Made by a program: the position numbers and the translations under genes
Assembly (NCBI GenBank): GCA_004123355.1
Contig: SCHM01000001.1
Location: 6,954,193 to 7,018,192 of the forward strand
Direction of reading: 5' to 3'
From: Amphirosellinia nigrospora
Lineage: Eukaryota; Ascomycota; Sordariomycetes; Xylariales; Xylariaceae
Length of the DNA: 64,000 nt
In this document: positions 34,666 through 45,330 of the stretch, piece after piece
Position numbering within the stretch: the stretch's first letter is position 1
Layout of the letters: every line of letters starts with the position of its first letter
The notes under the pieces: generated by a model
Databases searched by the model: none
Seen by the model: only the letters and a program-made list of their open reading frames with translations
Told to the model about the DNA's origin: nothing

Positions 34666-36490
34666 TCATTTTGTCTTTTGCTTCTTAGTCTTGGGTTTCT
34701 CCACTTTCTCTTCCTCCTCGTCATCATCGGCCATGTCCTCGTCTTCATCTTCGTCATCAACACCACTCTCATCACTTCCAGAGCCGTCAGATTCGTGCGC
34801 AGAGTCATACTCCTCCGCCACATCGCTCTCACTTTCGGCCCTAAAATCCTCGTCGACGGACTCTTCATCCTCATCTGCGGACCCACGGTCGGCCCCGGCG
34901 CCAACGACCTCCTCTTCAGAGTCGTCCATGGCTTCCTCACGGAGCGCAGCCGCCAGCATGTTTGCCTCCTCGTCAACCTCATTCTTAACACGCAGACCCT
35001 TGAGCTTGAAGAAGTCCTCCAGAGCCTTCAGGTCTTCTCTGTTGATGTTGCTGAATTGGTGTGATGGCCCACTCTTCATCACTACTGAGATGTCGAAGGT
35101 CGATAGCGCCGAGACAGCGCCACTGACACGCGAGAATGTGATAGATGCTGTCTGATCGTAAGAAATGTAGGTCGCAGGTTTCGGTACGAACATAAACGCC
35201 TTCTCCAGACAATACAGGAAACCTTCGGCAGCCTTAATAGAACACTTGATACCATACTGTTGTCGGTGCGTCATGAAATCCTTGGCTGGCGACGTGATCT
35301 TTTTATTAGCTAGGCCTTTGAAAATGTAAGTGATCACTTGATGCAAAGGCTGTTCATAGTGGGCGTCCAGCTTTCCATTGTACTTCTGGCTCAGCTCATC
35401 ATCGGTAAGGTTGAGGTCAATTGTAACTTCCTCATCTTTCTTAGCTTGCATAACGACGAACGGATACCTAGTCTGGCCTTGGCGGAGGGTGGGTCTAAGC
35501 CGATGCAGAGCATGAAGTGTAGCTCATCAGGCTTGGGAAGCACCATAAACTTCTTGATAGCATCATATTGTATCTTGTAATCGTATGTTTTACCGCGGAG
35601 GCGGAATGATGATTCATACATGTCGATATCGAATCGTCCACTGGAGAAACGTTAGACTGGAACTGGCTAGGGTAAAGGGAGAGGAGACGACGCACCGTGG
35701 TGTCAAATGGAGGACCTCGAGGAAAGTAGCAATAGCATCGCCAGCCGTCTCTCCGATTTCCGCCTTATCCATCAGTGTCTCATAAAACAATGTGGCGGCG
35801 TTCTTCTCTTCCTGCTCCGCATCGCTGCCTGCTTCCTCTCCTTCGGTCTCCTTGCGGGTAGTGGTGCCGGGTATGTAGAAACGCATCTCGACTAGTTGAT
35901 CCTTTCCAGCGCCCGACTTCTTGCCCCGGCCTCTCGCGCCGCCCAGGTGACCGTTCGTCCCCGTATCGTCTTCATTAGATGGTGCGAATTCAACCGAGAC
36001 CTCGTTGCGGCCAGCCAAGTTGGTGTTGGAAATCTCGGTGTAGGGGATCTCGAAAGAGGGTTTGTTTTGGACGTTGAAGACAAGCTCGGCCTTGCTAAAC
36101 TCGGTCTTGCCCCAGTTCCAGCCTCTGAGCGCATGCTCTTTCGACTCGAGGTTGATACTGTACCAGAGCTTGAACAGCTTCCCCAGACGCTCCAAGTCCT
36201 CCTGCTGGAAGCCGTCGAGAAGGACAAGTTCGGAAGACCGCTTCAAAATCTTAACCTCAAAGCCCTTTGCAGCGCGGCTCCACTGGGCCGAGGCGATGTC
36301 ACCGCGATCGAGGGTGAAGGTGTTGCCGCCCGAAGCAGGCTTCCAGCCCAGGCCATTCTCAGCGAACCTGCACTTCCCGGACTCCTTGGATAGGTCGAGG
36401 TGGATGTTATCGAATTGCTCGCTGTTAGTGGTTCGGGATTAGTGCGCGTTCCATGCAACACACGAGCGGTGATACTCACATAGCTGCCAT
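34666..36490 (-). CDS. pob3: FACT complex subunit Pob3 (SSRP1 family), one frame break
   Basis: Histone chaperone that works with Spt16 to move nucleosomes during transcription and replication. Exons 36490-36480, 36421-35696 and 35640-34666; with one missing base the total is 571 codons. The start exon codes only MAA plus two bases, a typical arrangement for fungal Pob3. The N-terminal region shows FDNIHLDLSKESGKCRFAE, then LDGFQQEDLERLGKLF and HALRGWNWGKTEFSKAEL. The middle PH-like domain has EIPYTEISNTNLAGRNEV, LRGKTYDYKIQYDAIKKF and QQYGIKCSIKAAEGFLY. The end is the acidic tail (DRGSADEDEESVDEDF, then Asp/Glu-rich) and a basic KKQKTK; no HMG box, as in fungi. The single frame change lies at the G run 35486-35488 on the plus strand. 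Identity is secure. Confidence 0.95.
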
Positions 36491-37649
36491 ATTGAATTAT
36501 TTTGCTGTTGTGATGGCAGAGTCTTGAAAGCGGGAAAGGAAGTGTGTGAAGAAAGGGCAGCAGTGATCTTGGGTGCTTAAGCTTTTGGTAGCCGCGCACT
36601 GCTTGGGGAAAAAGAAGCGCCCAAACAGGTCTAGCGACAGGCTTCCGTCGCGTGTGCTAACACGCGCAGGCGTAATTAGTGTAGGTACCTGCCTAAGTGG
36701 TGGGGGCTGGGCAGGTACCCTGCTTTGTGTACGGCTCGGTGCTGAGTTGCACATGTGTGCAATAAGCTATGACTGACAGGCTTACCCTGGAAAACCTATC
36801 CTATACTAATAATCAGCACCACCTTAGTACGTCCTATTATACTTCAAGAGAGCTTCTACAAATGAATATTGTTATGTAATGTTTTGGCATGTTAAGTGGG
36901 CAGTTATAAACATCGACTAAATGCAAAGAAGCGAAGGTATAAAATTACGTACGCAAGGTAATCAATATTGGAGTCTTGATGCATGCATCTTAGAGTTGTA
37001 GTAAAACAATTTCTAGGTAAGTACCGAGCTACTTATACCTTCAAGTTCCATGTTGTTAGTACCTAAATAAAAATCGGGTGTTTTATATATGCATTCGCTG
37101 TGCTTCACCAATTAGTCTAATCTCGCCACCGAATAGAAACTGAAGTTATAGCGCAATGCCTGTTCCTTAACACACATGCACGAATGCCCCTTGAGCTCTT
37201 TCGTGAGAATCGCCCGCGAATAGCTACCCTTTAAGACTGTGTATTATGACTTAATTTCCTGTAGATGTTGCCCGGCGACTTACTACATCGGTAATCGACA
37301 AGGTGATGATCATCTCTCGATGCTCCTAATCGAACATGTTGTTCTTGTTCAGTCATCAAGTAAGTCTCAAATTGGTGTGTTTATCCACATCGCCTCCCGG
37401 CTCAGGTTTCATTCGGGTAGTTAGATATATTGATGTAGATTGGAATCAACGTGGCTAAATCAACCAAAATCCCGGACCTGTCAATCAAGCTTGGTTTTAA
37501 TGTACTTCCCCGCGTCGTGGGACACCATGATGGACTATATGACGCCCTATGATAACAACCTCTATCTAGGAAGTTAAAGCTATTAGTATAGCCGTCCCTC
37601 TCAACGAGGAGCTAATTCCTGTTGTCCTTTCTCGCCCAAGGTCATAAAA
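36491..37649. other. Intergenic between divergent genes
   Basis: About 1.16 kb that should contain the promoters of the Pob3 gene and of the secreted-protein gene. AT-rich, with GGTAC/TACCT motifs near 36684-36720. No gene supported. Confidence 0.5.
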
Positions 37650-38391
37650 ATGCAGCTACTACTGTCCCTCGTCACGGCCATCTTGGCACCTCTCAGCCTA
37701 GCTGCCCCAGCCAGAGATGTCTCTCTTCGCAATCAACCATTTTCTAAGAGGGAAAACCTATGCAACTTAGGTGCACCACCAGCCCTTTGCCAGCCAGACC
37801 CCACCGTATCGGTTGAGGAGACGGCGCAGCGGGCGTACAATTTCTACCGTGCCTTTGTTGTCGATGGAGACCCCAGGACAATGTTTTCGTTGATCGATTC
37901 CTCCTACATAGTGAGTAGTAATACCAATACGAGTGAAGACAAGAGACTGATCAGTGGTCACGCACAACAGCAACACCATCCAGGATAGTAAGTAACCGTT
38001 GGCGTCGATTTATTATCATCTGGCAATCTAGAGGCCATGATATTCCCTTCCAACCGCTCGCAAGTTGTCCCTATGATGGCAATAACTGATTCTGGGTGTT
38101 ATACAGCCAGAGCGGCCCTGGCGTTATTTGGCCACTGTTCTGCAATGGGAATAAGCTGGGAAACGAACAGAATACGGCCTGGTGTTTCGATGCTAGCACC
38201 AACATGTCGTATGCGCGATACTCGACTACCGATAGATGGCGCTGGGTTGACGGTTGCGTCCACGAACACGTGAGGTGCCTTGACTCATATCTTGAATAGA
38301 ATGATCCTAATATTTTGCGTAGTGGGATTCAGGCGAAACCATTCCAACTGGCAAATGCTTCCAACTTAATTCGACAACAACCGTGTCTTAG
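37650..38391 (+). CDS. Small secreted SnoaL/NTF2-like protein with six cysteines
   Basis: Exons 37650-37910, 37971-37987, 38107-38269 and 38323-38391 give 169 aa with no frame break. The 17-base second exon is supported because joining restores YIQHHPGYQSG. A signal peptide is clear: MQLLLSLVTAILAPLSLAAP. The mature protein has EETAQRAYNFYRAFVVDGD, FSLIDSSYIQHHPG, GVIWPLFCNGN, TAWCFDASTNMSYARYST, DRWRWVDGCVHEHWDSGE and TGKCFQLN. The NFYRAF and DSSYIQH pattern, with the tryptophan- and Arg-rich DRWRW strand, fits the SnoaL-like branch of the NTF2 fold. Six cysteines remain after signal cleavage and could form three disulfides. Catalytic activity is unknown. Small secreted cysteine-containing fungal proteins include effectors, but that is only a possibility here. 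Confidence 0.8.
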
Positions 38392-39216
38392 TGTTAGGAG
38401 TTTGACTGGCGGATTTGTTGGGTCTGATGGCAAGCAAATTATGGATATATTTGAATATGAGTTCACATATGACTTTGATATTCTTTGTGCGTGTGCCGAC
38501 TTCTCGCGTATGCTATGCTTTGAAACTAAACGTATGTAGTTGCTGGGCAGCATGGCATATATTAACTTAACTGTGCACCTTATAACTTGATGTTAAACCT
38601 CAAGTCTTTTCGCGGTTGATCTTTGCGCATGTGCGTCTAATAAGGTCCTGTGGGGCGCTTATTTGGATTAGGCAGTGTTAGTTCTAAGTAATAGGGAGAT
38701 CCAGTGCAAAAAGTAACTAATGGGACAACCTGGTTTACCAAGGTAATAGTAGTACTGTTGATGATTACCTTTTTGGAGGATCTGGCGAGTTGCTCTATGC
38801 CTAAAACCCCTGATGTGAAAGAAATAGCGAGTGGCTGCCGTAGCGCGATACACGATGTGCCGAGTCCAATTGTGTGTCTCTGATCTGCAAACTGCTGACA
38901 GCGCTCTTACAAGTACCCACGCTAGTGTAACTGCTCAGGTATCCCTAGCAACCAAAACTACGGTGGTACCTTTACTGGGTTCAGGGACCGATGTTTGCAT
39001 GAGACCCCACTTCGGTCGAATCGCTCCTGACGCCGGACTCGTAACTGATGACAGCTGCGAAAAGGCAACTCCTTTAAACTAAACCGCCAAATACAAACAC
39101 GAAGCACTCTCGCGCCCGCTTGCGACTGGCTCGCCCTCTACCCTCAGTGCTGCGCATACCACTCGTCTATACACCCGCTGTCTTCCTTTGACTCTCGGCC
39201 ATCCCATCTTGCAAAC
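38392..39216. other. Intergenic region upstream of coronin
   Basis: About 825 bases. The open frame at 38831-39082 shows no motif. The pyrimidine-rich stretch at about 39100-39200 is likely the coronin leader. Confidence 0.5.
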
Positions 39217-41346
39217 ATGGCTAATCGCTTTGTTCGGTCATCCAAGTACCGTACGCCGTTGCCCAGCCTCACCGATTCCGTCAGCCTGTCTAACCTCGAG
39301 TCCAGGACATGTTTTCGGCAAATCCACGCGAAAGGAGTTCTGCTACGACAACCTACGAATTAGCAGGAATGCCTGGGACACTAATCTGGTCAAGGTCGGT
39401 TCGCCTGACATGCTGGCTCGGCCCTAACTTGACCTTAAAGCGCGCAATAAGCATCTGCTAACGTGACTGTCGCGACAGGTCAACCCCGAGTACATTTCAG
39501 TCAATTGGGAAGCCAGCGGAGGCGGTGCATTTGCAGTGATCCCGTTGGAAGAACGCGGCAAAGTTCCTGACGTTATTCCTCTGTTTCGAGGCCACACGGC
39601 AGCCGTCCTCGACACCGACTGGTGCGCACGCGACACCCTTCCCCATTGATTACTCCGGCCCCCGTCTGACATGACTCCAGGAACCCCTTCAATGACCGTG
39701 TCATCGCTTCCGCTTCCGACGATGCCAAAGTCATGATATGGCAGGTTCCCCAGGGATTCAGTCTACTCACCGATGCCGAGGAGCCCACCGACGTCTCACC
39801 CATCGCTAAGTTGACGGGCCATTCTCGAAAAGTCGGTCAGGTTCTTTTTAACCCTGCCGCCGAAAGCATCCTCGCTTCCGCCTCCGGAGATCTTACAATC
39901 AGGCTGTGGGATATCAGTGCCGGGTCCACTGTGCACACTCTCAAGCACCCCGACATTGTACAGAGCTTGTCCTGGAACGCCGACGGAACCATGTTGGCCA
40001 CGACGTCGAGGGACAAGAAGCTTCGGGTCTGGGACGTTCGTCAGGAGAGGCCCGCTCATGAAAGCCCAGGACATGAGGGGGCCAAGAACAGCCGGGCGGT
40101 CTGGCTCGGAGAACATAACCGAGTTGCCACCACGGGCTTCTCCAAGATGAGTGACCGGCAGCTTGCTCTGTGGGAGCCAGGCAACCCGAACCCCATTGGA
40201 GGGTTTACAGTGCTGGACAGCATTTCTGGGGTTTGCATGCCATTCTGGGGTACGCTTTTCTCTCTGATGCTTTGGTGGAGGTAACACTAACTCGATTTTT
40301 AAGATGACGGCTCCAATTGTCTTTACCTTGCTGGAAAAGGGTAAGTTGTCATTCTATTGATTGTGCAATTTTCACATCTAATTCGGGCCCTAGTGATGGC
40401 AATATTCGATACTTCGAATATGAGAACGACAAATTTGAATTCTTGTCGGAATACAAATCTCCAGATCCCAGCGAGGACTTGCATTCGTACCTAAACGCGG
40501 CGTAAATGTAAGTCGCTAACGACATGAGGTTATGGCTCTGAATCTAATTACTCCTAGGTCCACGAAAATGAGGTGATGAGGGCTTATAAAACTGTCAACG
40601 ACACATATATTGAACCTATTTCTTTCACTGTTCCTCGACGTGCTGAGACATTCCAATCCGATATCTACCCACCTTGTGCTGGTACGAAGCCTGCTGTTAC
40701 CTCTCAGGAATGGGTCGGAGGTAAAAGCGGTGTGCCGTCTAAAATCGACTTTGAGAGCATTTATGAAGGCAATGCGCCCGTCGAAGTAGCATCCGACTAT
40801 AAGCCTCCTACGTCCACCCCGCTCCGGCTCCGGCTCCGGCCCCAAGGCAGCCCCAGAGCCTAGTCCGGCACCACCCACTATCCGTTCTTCTCCCTCCATA
40901 AGGGATCAGCAGACCTCAATGGCAGCACTGGCTTCCAAGTATGAAGACAAGAATGACGATGTAGAGGAACCCTCAAGCTTTGACGAGATTTCTAAACCGC
41001 AGCGCAACGCACGAGCGAACTTTGAGACTAAAGCGCCTTCCCCGACGAAAACTACCTCTGCACCACTACCAAAGCCCGCTTCGACTATCAAATCGCAGAC
41101 GGTGGATACCAGGCCGACAACCTCGGGCCCGGCCCCAACGGGATCTCCCACAGGGTCAGGGATGCGCTGGATCAAATTAAGGAGTTGCTGGAAAAGCAGA
41201 ACGAAATGTTGAGCGCGCAAAGCCACCATATTGAGCGGCTGACATCCGAGGTTGACTCCTTGAAGAAACGGGTGGGATCCGGGGCTCCGGACCAAAGTGA
41301 GCGTATCCGACAATTAGAACTAGAGCTGGAAGGGTTGAGATCGTAG
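39217..41346 (+). CDS. crn1: Coronin (actin-binding WD-repeat protein), four frame breaks
   Basis: Binds F-actin and Arp2/3 at cortical patches. Seven exons: 39217-39250, 39306-39394, 39479-39621, 39681-40249, 40304-40340, 40394-40507 and 40558-41346. With four missing bases the coding length is 593 codons. The start MANRFVRSSKYRHVFGK is the coronin signature. WD repeats follow, with FRGHTAAVLDTDWNPFND, LTGHSRKVGQVLFNPA, DLTIRLWDISAG and SRDKKLRVWDVRQ. Next come SGVCMPFWDDGSNCLYLAGKG, DGNIRYFEYE and DTYIEPISFTVPRRAE, conserved through the coronin extension. A Pro/Ala/Ser-rich linker leads to the C-terminal coiled coil (VRDALDQIKELLEKQNEM, with heptads to the stop). Frame changes sit at C runs 40467-40469, 40817-40820 and about 40841-40844, and a G run at 41153-41155. 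Confidence 0.95.
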
Positions 41347-41522
41347 ACGACCTTGGACCCTTTAAGTCAGGTAGGATAGGAGAGGCAGTCTGCTGAGGCG
41401 CGCAGCGAGTTAGATGACGATGAAACGAAGCGTGCATGTACATTTGGTTCGAATGGTCGTGCTCACGAAATACTACGCGGTGTAGGGTACATTTAGCAAA
41501 ATTTTGTTCAGCTTGCGCGTTC
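41347..41522. other. Short convergent spacer, coronin and HIS6
   Basis: Only about 175 bases separate the two stop codons, so the 3' untranslated regions probably overlap. Confidence 0.5.
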
Positions 41523-42495
41523 TCAATTATAATCCAATATCCCCCGCTCATTTAATCTCCTCTGTTCCATGTTCCACCTGACACAATCGTCGAATTTGAC
41601 CCCAGTTCCACCAAAGCAATCCAACGCACTCCCGATGGTTAAGTCAACCCGGCCATTACTCAGTCTCTTGACGAGTTCCAGGTCGTCCAGATTTCTGCCA
41701 CCACCCGCATATGTGACAGGTATGCTACACCAGGCCGCAAGTTTCTCGACTAACCTTTCGTCGACACCATTCTGCAATCCTTCATTATCTGCAGCATGGA
41801 TGAGGAACTCGGAACAGTATGGCTCCAGGCTCTCGATTGATTCTTACACGGCACGCTGTCAGTTTTATATACTCGCCCTGACCGAAAGATTTCGCACACA
41901 CCTTGCGTTACCTCCATATCCGTTATAGTCTGCCATTTGTTCATAGCTACAAACCACCTAGTGTCGCCTTGTCGCCTACAGCTGAGGTCGATGACAAGTT
42001 TATATTTATCGCCGCCCAAAGCGGCCAACACGTCGTCGAGCCGCCCCTGACTGAATTTTGCGTCTGGGAAAAGAAAAGATGTGATAATGACCTACCGACG
42101 GACACGTTCTTAGCAACTGTCCGCTATCCTACCGTGACGTTGTGACTATGTGGCGTATGACCAGCTAGACAAACGTCACAGGAATTACTACTAACCTTGC
42201 CTGCGCCGTTGTTGATCCACGATGCGGCGTTCTCAGCGGTGATGCCGCCCCCAACTTGCAGATGTCCCGGCCATACGGAGAGCGCCTCCCGCGCTGCCTC
42301 CTCGTTTCCGGGACCTAGCATTATGACGTGGGCTCCCCACAGCTCATTCTCACGGTACAGATTTGCATAATGGCCCGCGCGATGCTCCGATACGTAATTC
42401 GTCTTGAGCGCCGAGGTCGAGCTACCGAGTGTGCCTCCTACTATCTGCTTCACCTGTCCTGCGTGGAGGTCTATACAGGGCCTAAAGCGCGTCAT
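41523..42495 (-). CDS. his6: HIS6, ProFAR isomerase of histidine synthesis
   Basis: Phosphoribosylformimino-5-aminoimidazole carboxamide ribotide isomerase, fourth step of histidine synthesis, a (beta/alpha)8 barrel. Three exons, about 42495-42196, 42091-41902 and 41842-41523, give 268 aa with no frame break; the length is normal for fungal HIS6. The start [21 protein letters not shown] carries the first catalytic Asp region. Next come [35 protein letters not shown] with the second catalytic Asp, and [16 protein letters not shown]. After the second intron, [17 protein letters not shown] and [17 protein letters not shown] complete the phosphate-binding strands. The second intron donor is GTGTGTGC, chosen because it alone keeps the frame. 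The gene is divergent from the Faf1-like gene with a 297-base shared promoter. Confidence 0.95.
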
Positions 42496-42791
42496 TTTTA
42501 TTTTTTCGATGCTACGTCTCTAGGTAGCTTTAACAGGCGACGGAGAGTTGTGGTTGGCGTGATATGTTTGTTAATTGATAGTGGGGTGATAGCGATGCCG
42601 CTGCTGGCGATGATAAGGCTATGGCGGGGTGGTTCTGTAGCGAAAAGGCAATTGAAGAGTTTGATTGGCTGAATATTGTAATCGCTGCAAGGCTGTGTGT
42701 CTCCATATTAATTTTTAGAAAGAACAACGTTCAAGCATCTAAAACGCATTTTAAAAACCGCCCCTTCACACGAGAGATTGATTCAACCCTA
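42496..42791. promoter_or_regulatory. Shared promoter between HIS6 and the Faf1-like gene
   Basis: Just under 300 bases between divergent starts. An ATTGG/CCAAT element lies near 42663-42668. I looked for a perfect Gcn4/Cpc1 site (TGACTCA) and saw none. Regulatory assignment is by position only. Confidence 0.4.
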
Positions 42792-43695
42792 ATGGCGACG
42801 GTACTAGGGAAGCGCAAGCCGCGCTCACAGAAAGCGACCCCTTCGATATCCCCAGAAGAGGCGCAAGCGAAGTTAGCCCGGTTCTTCGAGGCCGAGTTCA
42901 AGCCAGTAGTCCCCACGGCGAAATCAAAGCCAGCACCCGAGTCAGAAGACGAGGCCGCCTCCGAGTCTGACGGCTCAGACGACGGTTCATGGGGCGGTGT
43001 CTCCGAGAACGAAGGAGAAGACGACGAGTCTCCGACGCCCCCGACCGTCGTCGAAGTCGTCTCACACACCGACGCATACACAACAACCACAACCACCCTC
43101 GACAAGCGCGAGAGCCGAGCCTGGCTATCCTCACGGCCGCCTCTACCCGCCGATACCTCGTCGTCCACAAGCAAGAAAGGGAAGACCAGCACAGCCGAAG
43201 AAGATGCGCCGTCGTTGCTGAAGAACGATCTCGCTCTGCAGAGACTACTCGCAGAGAGCCCTCTTCTCGTCCGCGCTAGCCAAGGTGGCAGCGGCAGCGG
43301 CAGTGGCGGAGACCCGGCAGACGCGACAGAGCACGTCGGGCGAAACCGGCACCTGGCCACGGACCTGCGGCTCTCGGCGCTAGGCTCCAAGGCGTCGATC
43401 TACAGCAGGAGAAGATGCCCATGTCGTTCCGGAAGGGGATCCAGGCGGTCGCCGAGGGCCGCGAACGAAGCGCCGCCGCGAGGCGAGGGAGAATGGCGTC
43501 GTGCTGGAGCGGCCCGGGGCCCTGGGCAAGAAGACGGCGGGCAGGAGGAAGGGCCCGTCACGCGCCATCGACGCCCCCGCCGTCGGCAGGATGAACGGCG
43601 GCATGCTGAGGCTGGGGAAGAAGGATATTTCGGATATCGAGGGCGGCGGGCCGCGGAAGAGGGATGCTTTTACGAAGAGGAGAAGGAGGAGGTGA
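42792..43695 (+). CDS. faf1: Faf1-like (DUF4602) 40S ribosome biogenesis protein, two frame breaks
   Basis: Nucleolar factor related to yeast Faf1 and human C1orf131, which act in 18S rRNA processing. A single exon; with two missing bases the length is 302 codons. The N-terminus is MATVLGKRKPRSQK, followed by EEAQAKLARFFEAEFKPV and acidic Ser/Asp/Glu-rich stretches. The conserved part begins GRNRHLATDLRLSALGSKASIY, then QQEKMPMSFRKGI and a basic helical stretch. Near the end comes VGRMNGGMLRLGKKDISDI, and the protein ends in an Arg run just before the TGA at 43693-43695. Frame changes are near 43403 and 43465 (each one missing base). The start at 42792 matches fungal relatives; an upstream open frame from 42621 is promoter sequence. 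The gene is GC-rich compared with flanking DNA. Confidence 0.82.
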
Positions 43696-45330
43696 AGGAT
43701 TGATGCTTATAAATGGGGTTGGAGGTCTTGGTGGTGGCTGAGGCGGATTGCATATATAGAAAGACTCTTGGTGCGAATATACCCCCGATTTCATGGCCTT
43801 TGCAAATAATTTGCTCGTATTACCTCGGTTCAATATTTGTCCCGTGCACAATCAACTAAGACGGTGTAAGGTGAATCGGAATTCAGTCCAAGGTCACCGC
43901 AACTACGATCGCGCGCTATTGAGGTTCATCTTGCTCGGCGATAAACGACATCCACTGAGGTATGCAGTTGCCTACCTTCTTCCAATCCTAGCTAGGAAGG
44001 TAGGCCAACCAACACACAGCTAAGGCTAGAAAGAATCGCCTCAATGAATGCATGTTTCTTGATCGAGCCAACACAGTATAATCTTGATTGAAAAAAATTA
44101 TGAGAGGAAAAAAAGTGCGCCTCCTTTGTATGCAGACTGGCCTTGGTATCGGCTAGTCCCATCTAAGTGCCCTCACATTATTCAATAGACATTGTAAACA
44201 CTGACGAGTATCAGCTGAGAGATTAACCTCTGCTCAAATAGAGCCTCAAGCTATGGGAAACCCCCTTATAGACCCTCTAGCTTCCTTCAGAATGAGCCAA
44301 TGTGATACTGATGACCGTTTATCTCAGTTAATAGCTAACATGCAAGAGGGATATGTAAAATGGGGAGTTTTAATGGGTATTTATGTTATAGTTTTGGACG
44401 CAGTAGTCAGAGTGACGCGTCTAAGCTATCCTTTTAGTAAAAGAACTGAGAATAAGAAGAAGAAAAAAAGGGGGGGGGGAGGAATAGGGTATTTGGCCAA
44501 CGGGAGAATCGAACCCCCGGTGCCTAACGATATAGAGTAGAGATGTTGATTAAGGTTATTAACGCTGAGAGCGCTAGGGGTGTATCGCTAGGCCGTACCA
44601 ACTCGGCCATTAGTCCTCAATGTTAAAATACTTTATGTAGTAGTAGCTGCTCGTTAGGTCTAGAGCTTATTCGTAGGGGCTGAGCTTTGGGTATCTAGGT
44701 TTGGTCAGACTTCGGGATACGTAATCCTAGACGGGATGCTCAAGGATACTTCATAGTTGGGCACGGACCGGGTACGTGGTTAGGAAATAACTGTGGATGT
44801 TTGAGTTAAGGGTATTCTATCTTATCCCTGAGAGAGTCACTTGATCGACATGCCAAATCATACTCAAGTAGACACCATGTGGCTGTTAATAGGTGTTGTG
44901 GTATGAAGTTGAAAGTCGCACGCAATAGTAGATAGACAATAAGTCACAAATACCAAGGCTCGTGGCAACATGTCGGTTAGCCGTGAAAATTAATAACAAG
45001 GTAGGCTCAATAGTTGCCTAGCTACTGAAAGCCACGTCTAGCCTGTCGCCGCCGCTCCTTGGACCGTTTGTTCTTCAAACTGAAAATGCAGTTATAATTG
45101 CATCTGTGTCTAACATGGACAACATACTGGGCGAAAACCTCAAACCTATTAGTCACAGTCAAGATAAGCCACAGAAGGGTCTATTGAAAGGTGCTGGTCG
45201 AAAGATGTTATTTACAAGACTGGAGACGTACCTTCAGTTCCTCTGTCAGCCTCAAAGATATACAGACAACACATCCCTCTACACGATCCATTTATGCATA
45301 TCGAGTGGTTTTCACGAAGGCCAAAGACAA
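43696..45330. other. Intergenic, with purine tract and tRNA-like segment
   Basis: About 1.6 kb between convergent genes. It holds a purine tract near 44450-44480 (AAG repeats, then an A run and a run of about ten G) and a tRNA-like segment at 44494-44616 (separate entry). No protein gene is supported. Confidence 0.5.
44494..44616 (-). other. tRNA-like segment, degenerate or intron-containing
   Basis: The minus strand begins GGACTAATGGCCGAGTTGGTACGGC, a good D-arm (GCC...GGC around GAGTTGGTAC). It ends with a paired T-arm (GGGGG-TTCGATT-CTCCC) and GTTGGCCA as acceptor 3' strand, followed by a pyrimidine tract with seven T. The acceptor stem pairs only at about four of seven positions, and the span of 123 nt is too long unless there is an intron. 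I cannot assign an anticodon with confidence. A decayed tRNA gene or tRNA-derived SINE is most likely. Confidence 0.35.

Noticed and set aside
34691-35155. Long plus-strand open frame of 154 codons opposite the Pob3 gene
   Set aside because: It is the antisense of the acidic tail of Pob3; Ser runs arise from reversed Asp/Glu codons.
42731-43390. Minus-strand open frame of 219 codons
   Set aside because: Antisense of the GC-rich Faf1-like gene, whose plus frame matches a known family.
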